A stretch of 64,000 nt of DNA from positions 139,422 to 203,421 of the forward strand of contig NZ_LMUH01000018.1 of the NCBI RefSeq assembly GCF_009766105.1, in the 5' to 3' direction. The position numbers were made by a program, and so were the translations under genes. The stretch is from Granulicella sp. S156 (GTDB lineage Bacteria; Acidobacteriota; Terriglobia; Terriglobales; Acidobacteriaceae). Position 1 is the first letter of the stretch, and each line of letters begins with the position of its first letter. Under the pieces are notes generated by a model. That model saw only the letters and a program-made list of their open reading frames with translations, searched no databases and had not been told where the DNA came from. Positions 25,568 to 34,204 of this stretch are shown here, piece after piece.

Positions 25568-25822
25568 TCAGCGCGACAACAGACCTTCCGACTTCAACTG
25601 CTCCAGGAACGCGCGGACTCCTCGTTCCACGATGGCCGGATCGGTCTGGGTCTCGGTCGCGAGCTCCTGAATAGCCTGTTCTGCCGTCAGCCCTTTCTGG
25701 AGTCTGTCCCAGATAAAGCCCCCGGTGGAGTTCAGGGTTGTGATCTGATTGCGTGAGACATCGAGAATGGCGGCGCCATCCTGATTCACGACGGTGCTGA
25801 GTTCGGAGAGGGGTAACGACAT
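25568..25822 (-). CDS. PqqD-like leader-recognition protein (lasso B1)
   Basis: An 84-residue PqqD/RRE-domain protein: AAILDVSRNQITTLNSTGGFIWDRLQKG, AEQAIQELA, and FLEQLKSEGLL. Such small proteins bind the YxxP leader motif and deliver the precursor to the B2 peptidase. It is the first gene of the lasso operon, with TGAGG 7 bases before the ATG and the kinase gene starting 28 bases after the stop. The order B1-kinase-B2-C-A2-A1 is complete on one strand. Confidence 0.88.
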   Translation of the reverse strand: MSLPLSELSTVVNQDGAAILDVSRNQITTLNSTGGFIWDRLQKGLTAEQAIQELATETQTDPAIVERGVRAFLEQLKSEGLLSR

Positions 25823-26049
25823 TTTGGTACCTCAGGAAACCTCATATCGCCTAACACGGGCCTGATTCCTTCTGTGCAGGAGAAAGAGGTGTCCGCCCCC
25901 TACAGAATGTGTTCAAGGATGAGTGAATTCAGACCGCACAACAAGGTCCGGATGGACCATTATTTTTTATGTCCCTCTAAGGCCGATGAATCTCCCAGGG
26001 CCGAAGTTGCGGCACACGAAATAACACAACACCCAAGGTTCCGTAGGGT

Positions 26050-26064
26050 CCGTGAGTTTCACGG
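26050..26064. terminator. Small hairpin after the LuxR-type gene
   Basis: CCGTGA-gtt-TCACGG forms a 6-base stem 36 bases beyond the stop of the LuxR-type gene. It is a weak candidate for separating it from the lasso operon. A further hairpin with a T run on the plus strand (GGTCC-ggat-GGACC, then ATTATTTTTTAT, 25945-25970) lies nearer the operon; on the operon's strand this A/T run could instead belong to its promoter. Confidence 0.3.
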
Positions 26065-26099
26065 AGAGTATGGGATCGTAACAATGACGCGGAGGAAGA

Positions 26100-26552
26100 T
26101 CAGCGATCATTATTAAGCAAGCGCAACTGAGCCGCACGGCTCGCCAATTCTGTCCGGTTGGCCGCTCTCAGTCGCTCGAATAGGCCACTCAGAGTGCGTT
26201 TCACGGTACGAGCGCTGACTTGCAGTGTGCTCGCAATCTCACCGTTTGTCTTACCCTTCGCGAGCATCGCCAAAAGCTTCTTCTCCCTGGGCGTGACGAA
26301 AGTAGTTGCGATCCCGCCAGGAATGGTGGCATCACTGGCTTGGTCGCCTACGGAGACACCTGGAGGGCGCGTGGAAGAGACGCTGAGGAAGACATCTGCG
26401 CGGCAGGTCACCAGTTTTGGCTTGAATCGTGCGATCTCCCGCCGAATTTCCTCCATATCGTAGCTGGGAAGAAAGGCGATCTCCATACGGTCTCCATACT
26501 TCAATGCTTTCTGCGCATCACTCGCATTGCAGGCGAACAGTAGCACCCGCAT
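26100..26552 (-). CDS. LuxR-type helix-turn-helix regulator
   Basis: The C-terminal helix-turn-helix is clear: TPREKKLLAMLAKGKTNGEIASTLQVSARTVKRTLSGLFERL. The N-terminal half (MRVLLFACNASDAQKALKYG, FKPKLVTCRADVFLSV) has the alternation of a response-regulator receiver, but the usual phosphate-accepting Asp motif is not evident. About 150 residues. The ATG at 26552 has GGAG 7 bases upstream; the frame is open to 26648 (182 residues). It is the nearest gene upstream of the lasso operon, 278 bases away on the same strand, and is a candidate for its control; that is inference from position only. Confidence 0.78.
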   Translation of the reverse strand: MRVLLFACNASDAQKALKYGDRMEIAFLPSYDMEEIRREIARFKPKLVTCRADVFLSVSSTRPPGVSVGDQASDATIPGGIATTFVTPREKKLLAMLAKGKTNGEIASTLQVSARTVKRTLSGLFERLRAANRTELASRAAQLRLLNNDR

Positions 26553-26980
26553 ACGATGCTCCGCTTTCGCCCCAGATGTCTTCAGTCGAAGTTCGCCCTC
26601 TCGATCGGTTCCAATCTGAGCTTGGCTAGGGAGAGCTGAGTGTTTCATCCGAGGTCACCGCAACTCTTGAGGTTGGACAAGGCGTGAGTTGCCATAGTCC
26701 GCAAACCATCTCAGCAGCATAGGGCCGAAATGCAAGAGTGCAAGAACTTTCTCTGGCTGTAGAGGATTCGCCACAGCCATTCAGGCCATACTCGATAGGT
26801 GCGTTCGCAATGACGACGCTCATTCGGCCAAGCAAGTCGGGCCTTTGAGGCAGCTCCGGACGGATGAGTTCGCAACTGGTGCTCGTCGAGCCCGGCTATG
26901 TGGAAGGGCAATTCGTGGTTTCCAGATTGTGGCTGTGGCGGAAAGGCACCTCAAGGATTGAGGATCGCGTCAAGAATGAT
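26553..26980. other. Gene-free intergenic stretch
   Basis: Short open frames occur on both strands, none with a ribosome site or recognisable product. No repeat seen. Confidence 0.35.
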
Positions 26981-29650
26981 TCAGGTCGAGCGTTCTTTGA
27001 ATTTCGACGGATCAATGCCGAGAGCTTTCATCTTTGCGGAAAGGGTAGTTGGAGGAAGGTGAAGTATGGCACCCGCGCCGGACGGCCCGTAGACTTTGCC
27101 TTGCGTCTCCACCAGCGCGCGTTCAATGAGTATCCGCTCGTGATTCGCCATGTCCTTTTGGAGCGAACCCATCGGGGCTTCCTCAGAAGAGCGAGCCGCA
27201 AACAATTGCTCCTCGTCGATTGAAAGTAACTCGCCGTTTGCAACGATCACGGAGGTATCGATGACATTCCTCAGCTCGCGGATGTTTCCTGGCCAGTCAT
27301 ATGATCGCAGTAACTCCATTCCGCGCTTTTCAATGTTCCGTATCGTTCTTCCGTGCCGGGCCGCCGAGAGTGCAATGAAGTGAGTGACCAGCATGGGAAT
27401 GTCATCCCTCCGTTCTCGGAGCGGTGGCACCTCGATGGGAAATGCGCTGAGCCGATAGAAGAGATCGGGACGGAAGTCGCCCGCTCGCATCGCCACCTGA
27501 AGATCCCGATTGGTGGCGGCAATGACACGTACATCGGCCGAAATCGGTTTTGACCCGCCGAGGCGCTCGAAGGTGCGTTCCTCAAGCACTCGGAGCAACA
27601 TAGCTTGAGTGTCGATTGGAAGTTCCCCGATCTCGTCGAGAAAGAGGGTGCCGCCGGCAGCTAGTTCAAACTGGCCCACCCGTTGCCGATCGGCTCCAGT
27701 GAAGGCTCCTTTCTCGTAGCCGAATAACTCTGCTGCCATGAGCGTGGCAGGGAGTGCCGCGCAATTCACGCTGCGAAATGGCATGCGTGCCCGTTTTGAA
27801 TTCTCGTGAATTGCCTGAGCGATCAGCTCTTTGCCGGTGCCGGTTTCACCCGTAATCAAGACAGTGGCGTCGGTCGAGGCTACCTGGTCTACTCGAACGA
27901 GCGTCCGTTGCAGGGCAGGGGACCCGCCGATAATCTGCTCGAAGCGAGTCTTTTGTATATCGGCGAGTTCGCCTTGGAGTGCTCGATTGAGTTCCTGTAG
28001 GGAGATGTTTTCCCTACGCAGTTTGTCCTGCAAAACCTTGTTTTCTTCAAGAAGCGATTCATTGTCCTTGAGAGACTTACGTAGAGCTTCGCGGTCCTTT
28101 TGCTGTTCAGTCACGTCCATAACCGTGCCAATGAACTCGACACCTTCAGTAACGCTTTCGACCGGGTGGCCGAGGCTATGTACATACCGGACAGAACCGT
28201 CGGGATGAACAATGCGGTGCTTATGATCGATAGAGGTTCTGCCAGTCACGGCTTGTTGCCACGCGACCTCGGCACCATCTCGGTCTTCAGGATGGACCGC
28301 CTCATGAAAGGTGAAAGGCGTCGGAGGCACCGTATTTGGCCCATAGCCGAGAATACGAAAGAGTTCGCTGGACCAAAAGCCTCTCTTACTTGCCGCATGC
28401 CATGCCCAACTGCCTGTGTGACTGATGCTCTGTCCTTCGGTCAAGTAGACGTCCCGTCGACTTAACTCTTCCTCACTCCTCTTGCGTTCCGTGATGTCCT
28501 GAGCCACGGTGGCGATGAAAGCGGGTGCTCCGGTCTTTGCATCCGGAATCGCAAACCCGGTGCATTGGAGCGGAAAGGTTTCCCCGGTCGTGAAATTCCT
28601 CCCAATCGTCTCGAATTCCAGATGTCCAAGACTCACTATCATTGGAATGATTTTGTCTTGGCCGCGGACACGTTCGCTGTCAGCGAAAAACTCGAGCACG
28701 TTTGTGCGCTTGACGTGATCGTCACCTTCTAGTCCAAACAGTTTCTGCCCGAAAGGGTTCACAAATACGGCTGCGCCTTCCATGTCGGCGACGCCGATAA
28801 ATCCTGGAGTGTGTTGCACCAACACGGTAAGCATCTGTCGCTCAACCTGCTGAAGCCGACTTTGTGTGGTGTCTAGTATCCAACCAACCAGTCCAACGTA
28901 GGCTCTTTCTTCCTCGAAGAGGGGGATAGCGGAAATGCTGGCAGGAAACTCCGAACCGTCTCTTCGAAGACGAGGTCCTTCATAGTCAAAGAATGGGCGT
29001 CCGGCGCGCAGACCTTCTTCTTGCTCTCGCCATGTCCTTATTTCGCTCTCCGGAAGCGCCGCAATCTTCCCGATGAGTTCTTCGGCTTTCCAACCCGTCA
29101 GCGCTTCGTACGCCGGATTGCAACGGCGCACCACGCGGCCGGGCCTAAATAGCGCGATGGCGAAAGGTAGCGCATCGAAAATCGTCTTGTACTCAATGTT
29201 CACGCGAGCCAGTTGCGCATTCACACTGGTCAGATCGGTAGTGCGGGCTTGTACCTCCGCCTCAAGACGAGCCCGCGACTGTTTCAGTGAAGATTCGATG
29301 CGGCGCCGCTCCCGGCTGAATCTCAAGATCAGAAACGCGAAGAAAAAGAAGACTCCATACACCGCAACATTATGCTGGAGGAGCAAATTCCACCTGTCCT
29401 GGGAATGAAGGAGAGCAGTGAGTCCCAATGTACCCAGGACGAGTCCTAGATATCCCGGGCCGTTCCCTCCATACCAAGCACTTACCCACAAGGCAGCCAG
29501 GAAGATCAATGCGTAGGGATCGCGCAGCTTGAGAGCTTGAAAGAAAAACACAACGGCGAATGCCGCCGCAAAGGATGAGGCCGCAATTCCATAACGGACC
29601 ATAGCGGGAAACGGCCGACATACGTATAACCAGGCAACTGATCTCAGCAT
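26981..29650 (-). CDS. Membrane-bound PAS sensor fused to a sigma54 activator
   Basis: 889 residues combining sensor and activator. Residues 20-110 hold about four membrane helices resembling a KdpD/DUF4118 region ([27 protein letters not shown]). Three PAS domains follow ([30 protein letters not shown] near 155-185; [20 protein letters not shown] near 280; [13 protein letters not shown] near 415), then a coiled coil. A sigma54-interacting AAA+ domain from about 575 has [14 protein letters not shown] and [11 protein letters not shown] Fis-type helix-turn-helix closes the protein ([15 protein letters not shown]). Both the ATPase and the sigma54 contact motif GAFTGA are intact, so it should activate sigma54 promoters. 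The ligand is unknown. Its activator domain being fused directly to a membrane sensor avoids the usual kinase-regulator pair. Confidence 0.9.
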   Translation of the reverse strand: MLRSVAWLYVCRPFPAMVRYGIAASSFAAAFAVVFFFQALKLRDPYALIFLAALWVSAWYGGNGPGYLGLVLGTLGLTALLHSQDRWNLLLQHNVAVYGVFFFFAFLILRFSRERRRIESSLKQSRARLEAEVQARTTDLTSVNAQLARVNIEYKTIFDALPFAIALFRPGRVVRRCNPAYEALTGWKAEELIGKIAALPESEIRTWREQEEGLRAGRPFFDYEGPRLRRDGSEFPASISAIPLFEEERAYVGLVGWILDTTQSRLQQVERQMLTVLVQHTPGFIGVADMEGAAVFVNPFGQKLFGLEGDDHVKRTNVLEFFADSERVRGQDKIIPMIVSLGHLEFETIGRNFTTGETFPLQCTGFAIPDAKTGAPAFIATVAQDITERKRSEEELSRRDVYLTEGQSISHTGSWAWHAASKRGFWSSELFRILGYGPNTVPPTPFTFHEAVHPEDRDGAEVAWQQAVTGRTSIDHKHRIVHPDGSVRYVHSLGHPVESVTEGVEFIGTVMDVTEQQKDREALRKSLKDNESLLEENKVLQDKLRRENISLQELNRALQGELADIQKTRFEQIIGGSPALQRTLVRVDQVASTDATVLITGETGTGKELIAQAIHENSKRARMPFRSVNCAALPATLMAAELFGYEKGAFTGADRQRVGQFELAAGGTLFLDEIGELPIDTQAMLLRVLEERTFERLGGSKPISADVRVIAATNRDLQVAMRAGDFRPDLFYRLSAFPIEVPPLRERRDDIPMLVTHFIALSAARHGRTIRNIEKRGMELLRSYDWPGNIRELRNVIDTSVIVANGELLSIDEEQLFAARSSEEAPMGSLQKDMANHERILIERALVETQGKVYGPSGAGAILHLPPTTLSAKMKALGIDPSKFKERST

Positions 29651-30069
29651 AGAGGAGCCTCTTGCAGTCCGACGGGTTCTCTGCTGGCACGTCGAAATCG
29701 TAGCGCTGACTTGATCTTGGTTTGAGGAGGTATTGCCGGTCAGCAGAGCATACGTCCCGTATGATCTTGGGAGTAAACCATATGGAATGTGGGAACCGGA
29801 ACCACCTCTTGCGCGTTAATGCCATTGCGTCCGTCGACGTATCCGACCGTTGCATGTCTCCAACTTGTTCGGAGACAGATCAAAAGAATCCCTGTATCAA
29901 AATCTTCCCTCAAAAGGCAGGGAGAATTGTCTGAGATTTGTCGTCAGACCTAGGGTGGGCCGTTCGCGGATGGAATAGACATGGGGCGGACCTCCTTCAA
30001 ATGCGGTCTTTTCTGGAATGAATTTACCGGGACGGATTACCGACCGGCGTTTGGAGAGTCTCTTCGACG
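29651..30069. other. Gene-free intergenic stretch
   Basis: 420 bases between two minus-strand genes. One plus-strand frame of 70 codons (29722-29934) has no ribosome site or likeness to a known protein. Nothing else seen. Confidence 0.35.
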
Positions 30070-31338
30070 CTAGTTAGAGGGGTGTTCACTCTCAGGCGCA
30101 TGCGGCTCGCTGTTCCGAGGCGGGGGCGGTGTTGCAGGTTGAGTCGATGTAGACGCGTTTTTCGTCACGCGTTTTCCGATGAACTCCTGGGCTACCGTCG
30201 AACCCGCTAACCCTGCGATACCAAGCAAAGAATTGGTGAAGACCAACTTCGCACCACGATTCGCATGGGGATAGTACGCATTCGAGAGTGCGCCGGACAC
30301 CATATCGCCAAAGAGATAGGAGTAGTTCGGCATCGTATGGCCGTCGTCACCCCGCGCAATGAAGGCGTGACTTAGCGCATGCATGAGACGCGACTTCTTA
30401 GTTCCGGTTCCCTGATAAAAATAACGCGGGTCCTGATGGAACAACGAGGGAAAGATTGCATGGCCGAAGAAATCGCTTGAGCGCCCATCACCGAACTGTG
30501 CTGCCCAACGCTTCGCATACCCTGCGGACCCTTGACCGTATCCGGCAAAGTTGTTGTTTGCCTGCTCAATTCCTGCCGCAAAACTAATGCCCACGAAGGA
30601 AGTCCAATCGAGCGTGTCGCGTGCAGCGAGTGAGAATTTTTGCTTGGTTGTCATCGGAACTGGGTCAGGAACATAGCTGACGTAAAAGTTGGGGATGACA
30701 CCCAGCAAGCGTTGCCTCTCCTCTTGTTTGATCTGCTCGGCGGCGATCACTTCTATTGGGCGGACGGTTACTTCCGTTATTGCAGATGCAACGGACAAAG
30801 TGATGTTAGTGGCCAGGTAAGCCTGGTGTTCGGTAAGGGTGAACTCTGCAGAGGTGAACGGCGTGAAGCCATTGGCGTGCACAGCCACCGAATAGGATCC
30901 GGCGACCAACCTGGTGAAAGTGAATTCGCCGTTAGGCCCCGAGGGTACTTGGTGCAGCTCTGTTCCATCTCTTAGCTTCAGGGTGACCTTCGCACCGGGA
31001 ATGGCAGCTCCGGTTGTGTCCTGCACGGTGCCTGAGACGCTGGCGGTTCTCTTCGCAGAGAATGCCTGGTCAGTTGAGTTCTGCACATCTGGTTGCGGTA
31101 AGGGGGCATCCGGGAGGGAACTGCTTTCGGCAGATAGTCCTGCAATTTGCGGCTGCGCGACCATAGCCGCAGGTGTGACAAAGAGCAAAATGAATGCGTA
31201 TGCGAGAGCCCTATGGCCATGCCTTCGAGTAGCGTGTGGGCGAGCACTTCCTGGGAAGCTCTTTCTGGCAAGCACGCAAGGCATATGGAGAGGAGCAGCC
31301 ACGCCAATGATCGAGAGACCGCAAATGAACAGTCGCAT
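30070..31338 (-). CDS. Exported carboxypeptidase-regulatory-like domain protein
   Basis: 422 residues. A membrane segment (ALAYAFILLFVTPAAMVAQP) near residue 50 probably acts as the export signal, which suggests a later start than the ATG used, although AAAGGCGG precedes that ATG. Residues 95-190 form a carboxypeptidase-regulatory-like beta domain (ASVSGTVQDTTGAAIPGAKVTL, GEFTFTRLVAGSYSVAVHANGF). The C-terminal part (FYVSYVPDPVPMTTKQKFSLAAR, SDFFGHAIFPSLFHQDPRYFY, GKRVTK) is a conserved unknown region common in Acidobacteria, probably cell-envelope located. No function is known to me. A degraded relative of its C-terminal region seems to lie near 47.5 kb. Confidence 0.75.
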   Translation of the reverse strand: MRLFICGLSIIGVAAPLHMPCVLARKSFPGSARPHATRRHGHRALAYAFILLFVTPAAMVAQPQIAGLSAESSSLPDAPLPQPDVQNSTDQAFSAKRTASVSGTVQDTTGAAIPGAKVTLKLRDGTELHQVPSGPNGEFTFTRLVAGSYSVAVHANGFTPFTSAEFTLTEHQAYLATNITLSVASAITEVTVRPIEVIAAEQIKQEERQRLLGVIPNFYVSYVPDPVPMTTKQKFSLAARDTLDWTSFVGISFAAGIEQANNNFAGYGQGSAGYAKRWAAQFGDGRSSDFFGHAIFPSLFHQDPRYFYQGTGTKKSRLMHALSHAFIARGDDGHTMPNYSYLFGDMVSGALSNAYYPHANRGAKLVFTNSLLGIAGLAGSTVAQEFIGKRVTKNASTSTQPATPPPPRNSEPHAPESEHPSN

Positions 31339-31473
31339 AGTCCGCCTTTCAAAAAATTGAGAACACTGTTCGCAGTTGACCGTTGCCGGCGAGAAGATCG
31401 TTCTCGGTACAGATGTAGCTAAGAAAAGTCCACCGAGTGGAGCAGGAGCATAGCTTCACGTGTCGAAATCACC

Positions 31474-33018
31474 TTATTCGCTCGCTAGGCTTTGACCCTT
31501 TGGCTCTCCGAGCCACCGAGTCAGCGCTTCGCGCAGACTAATAAGATCACCGGCCTTTACTTCGCCATCTACAGCCCAAGCAACGAATCCATCCGGGCGT
31601 ACCAGCAATGCGCCGAGATTGGTCAAGACCGTCAGGGCGCGGACATCAACCCGGTCAGTCCAGCCATCAACGGCAGTGCGAAGACCGGCGCTCCCGGATA
31701 GGTCGAAGAGGACTGGACGAGGAAGCCGCATGGCGTCGTCTATGCCGGAGATATCCGGCACAGGCTTGCCGACCAGAGGATGTTGATCTGAGCCCATCTC
31801 ATAACGGATGCCGCGGCCCTGCATCATGTTCCCCAGCCGTACGGGCATCCACGGTGTTGTCTGGATTAGCTCGCCAAACAGCTCACGCATTGCGCGGCTG
31901 TGTGCGTCCGGTCGCATGATCGAGATCTGCGCCCGGGTGTTCGTCAATACGGCTGCCGCTACCGGATGCCGTTCGGTGGTGTAGCTGTCCAGCAATCCTT
32001 CCGGTGCCCAGCCTTGCACAACTGCAGCGAGCTTCCATCCCAGGTTGGCGGCATCTTCCAAGCCGAGGTTGATGCCATGTCCTCCAAGGGGCGGGTGAAT
32101 GTGTGCGGCATCACCGGCCAGTAGGACACGCCCCATGCGGTAGGTTGCTGCCTGGCGTGCATTGTCGGTGAAGCGAGTCGAAGCCTCGATCCCGGTGATA
32201 GTCACATCTTTACCGCTGACGCGCCGGAGGCTGCTTTCAAGTTCTTCTGTCGTTAGCGGCGCATCGCGATTGGGCGGAGGGCCACAGAACTCCAAAAAAA
32301 AGAGCCATCCGGGCTTCGCCCCATAATGGTAGAGACCGGTTTCGGTCAGATTCCATCCGAGAGGAAGTAGGTCCGGATTGTCCATTGAGACGATCGCCTG
32401 ATACCCGGTGGTCAGGGGGTCTGTGCCAGGGAAGTCGAACCCCGCCAGTTTACGCACTGTGCTGCGTCCGCCGTCGCATCCGACGAGATAGGAGGCATGT
32501 ACGTCGAACGCGCCCTCGGCGGTAACTGAGTATACGTCAACCCCTTTCTGATCTTGAGCAAAGCCAGTGATTTCGTGACCGCGCAGTACGGTAACGTCAA
32601 GCTCTTCCAGCCAAGCGCCAAGAACTTGCTCGAGCGCTTGTTGCGGCATTGGCGTATTGGATGGCATCGGAGATTTTGGACTGAGCGGAAAGAGCAATCC
32701 CGCGAAATGTCCCGCGAAGCGGCCCGCCGAGCGGTCGCTTCCGAAACGCTTCATCGAGCGGTCAGCTGGGTCTTTGCGCTGACTCGTAACTGAGGCGAAC
32801 CCATTGCTATACTTTGCCGCTTCGGCCTGAAGCAGCGGCCATAGTCCACGGCGGGCGAGCAGTTTAGTGCTGTTGCCTCTGATCCCGCCTGCTTTGATCG
32901 TCATGTCCAACTCAGTCAGCCGTTCCAGCACGATCACGGAAACTCCCGCGAGCTTCAACTCTGCAGCGAGCAACAGTCCCACTGGCCCGGCACCGGCGAT
33001 GACAACGTCACAATTCAT
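31474..33018 (-). CDS. FAD-dependent aromatic monooxygenase (PheA/TfdB type)
   Basis: A class A flavoprotein monooxygenase of 514 residues: the FAD-binding Rossmann motif VVIAGAGPVGLLLAAELKLAG at the start, the DG motif YLVGCDGGRSTVRKLAGF, and the second FAD motif RVLLAGDAAHIHPPLGGHGINLGLEDAANLGWKL split over its usual positions. The C-terminal thioredoxin-like region (VRPDGFVAWAVD) is present, as in phenol hydroxylases and antibiotic-inactivating monooxygenases. The ATG at 33018 has GAGGAAGG 4 bases upstream; an open extension to 33147 lacks the motif. It is divergent from a TetR regulator, the usual arrangement for substrate-induced oxygenases. Substrate unknown. Confidence 0.88.
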   Translation of the reverse strand: MNCDVVIAGAGPVGLLLAAELKLAGVSVIVLERLTELDMTIKAGGIRGNSTKLLARRGLWPLLQAEAAKYSNGFASVTSQRKDPADRSMKRFGSDRSAGRFAGHFAGLLFPLSPKSPMPSNTPMPQQALEQVLGAWLEELDVTVLRGHEITGFAQDQKGVDVYSVTAEGAFDVHASYLVGCDGGRSTVRKLAGFDFPGTDPLTTGYQAIVSMDNPDLLPLGWNLTETGLYHYGAKPGWLFFLEFCGPPPNRDAPLTTEELESSLRRVSGKDVTITGIEASTRFTDNARQAATYRMGRVLLAGDAAHIHPPLGGHGINLGLEDAANLGWKLAAVVQGWAPEGLLDSYTTERHPVAAAVLTNTRAQISIMRPDAHSRAMRELFGELIQTTPWMPVRLGNMMQGRGIRYEMGSDQHPLVGKPVPDISGIDDAMRLPRPVLFDLSGSAGLRTAVDGWTDRVDVRALTVLTNLGALLVRPDGFVAWAVDGEVKAGDLISLREALTRWLGEPKGQSLASE

Positions 33019-33216
33019 AGTGCCTTCCTCTCTTGCCTGCGCGGCAACGCGACGATTTCCATCACGGTTTGCGTTTCTGACCTCTGCTCGCAATCCGTGC
33101 CTTCTCAATCGTAAACCGTATGCAATACAAATATGAAGTAAATACAATAATTTTGTTGCTAGCGATATATAGAAAGGCCATTTATAGTGTGGTTCAAGGG
33201 AAAGGGGCGTCTTGCT

Positions 33217-33777
33217 GTGGGACTCAGAGAAAGGAAAAAAGCCAAAACCCGAAAGACTATCTCTGATCTCGCTACCCGGCTCTTTATTGAGAGAGGCTAC
33301 GACAATGTGACGGTCGCCGAAATCGCCGAAATCGCCGAGGTTGCCGTTACAACGCTGTTCAATTATTTCCCTACAAAAGAGTCCTTAATATTCGACGAAA
33401 GCCACGACCGTGAGGAGGCTCTTGTCAACGCTGTTCACACGAGAGTCAAGGGAACCTCTATTTTGGATGCTCTGCAGGCTCATTTCTTGCGTCTTCTACC
33501 TATGTCTCAAAGGAATACAAAGGAGCATGAGGATATCATCCGACTGATAAGATCGACTCCCGATCTTGCCAGAGAGCACCGGGAACTTTGGAGACGCTCT
33601 GAGCAGTCCTTGGCGCAGGCGATTTCAAAGGAATCTGAGCCAAAACTTTCAAGGATTGAAGCCGAAATGATCTCTCACTGCGTTCTAGATGCGTTCCGCC
33701 GATCCATTGAAACATCGAATCCAAAACCTTCTCTCGTCTCACTATTCGGAATTCTGAAGGATGGGTGGCAACAGTAG
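33217..33777 (+). CDS. TetR-family regulator divergent from the monooxygenase
   Basis: The N-terminal TetR helix-turn-helix is visible: [32 protein letters not shown], then [13 protein letters not shown]. About 186 residues remain with the GTG at 33217 as start; this has AAGGGG some 10 bases upstream, and an earlier in-frame GTG at 33187 is an alternative. It probably represses the divergent monooxygenase in the absence of substrate. I could not pick out a clear operator palindrome in the A/T-rich 200-base gap. Confidence 0.88.
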   Translation: MGLRERKKAKTRKTISDLATRLFIERGYDNVTVAEIAEIAEVAVTTLFNYFPTKESLIFDESHDREEALVNAVHTRVKGTSILDALQAHFLRLLPMSQRNTKEHEDIIRLIRSTPDLAREHRELWRRSEQSLAQAISKESEPKLSRIEAEMISHCVLDAFRRSIETSNPKPSLVSLFGILKDGWQQ

Positions 33778-34204
33778 GCATCTTAGGTGTATGCATATTC
33801 GCACCGAGTTCAGGCCAGCGAGCCGACTGCGAAAAAGCCGTCTGAGTGGGAATATTGCCAGGAGCCGCGCAATAAGGCATACGAATTGAAGCCTCGTGAG
33901 TTCGCAGGATGTTCCAGTCCTCAAGAGCCTCTCCGAGCGTGGCGGCATGGACCGTAGGCACACTGATGTCAATCAATCCGACTCGGACGAGTTCGCCGAT
34001 GATTGCCATGACGCCGCCGGCTCCGGAAAGTTTCATAGAGGCTGGTATCCGTGCTCGCGATCTGGCGCACAGGACTCGAACTGCCTTCCCAATTTTCCAA
34101 CCCAACGAAAGGCAATGCTCCCACAGCAAGCCACATCAGTCGAATAAAATCTCTTCGAAGGACAAGAACGCTTAGCTTCCCACGGCTTCTGCCACAATCA
34201 ACTT
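33778..34204. other. Intergenic stretch with possible dehydrogenase-like remnant
   Basis: No intact gene. A minus-strand frame through 33536-34129 contains [20 protein letters not shown] and a following [11 protein letters not shown], which weakly recalls the C-terminus of zinc-type or quinone oxidoreductases, but it overlaps the TetR gene and lacks a start region. It may be a decayed gene or chance. Confidence 0.25.

Noticed and set aside
25945..25970. Plus-strand hairpin followed by a T run, as an intrinsic terminator
   Set aside because: No plus-strand gene ends nearby; the A/T run may instead belong to the lasso operon promoter on the minus strand.
25823..26099. Further lasso precursor upstream of B1
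   Set aside because: Read on the operon's strand without finding a frame that has the YxxP leader or the GYxADE end.
33536..34129. 197-codon minus-strand frame overlapping the TetR gene
   Set aside because: Overlaps a well-supported TetR gene and only a short piece weakly resembles an oxidoreductase end.
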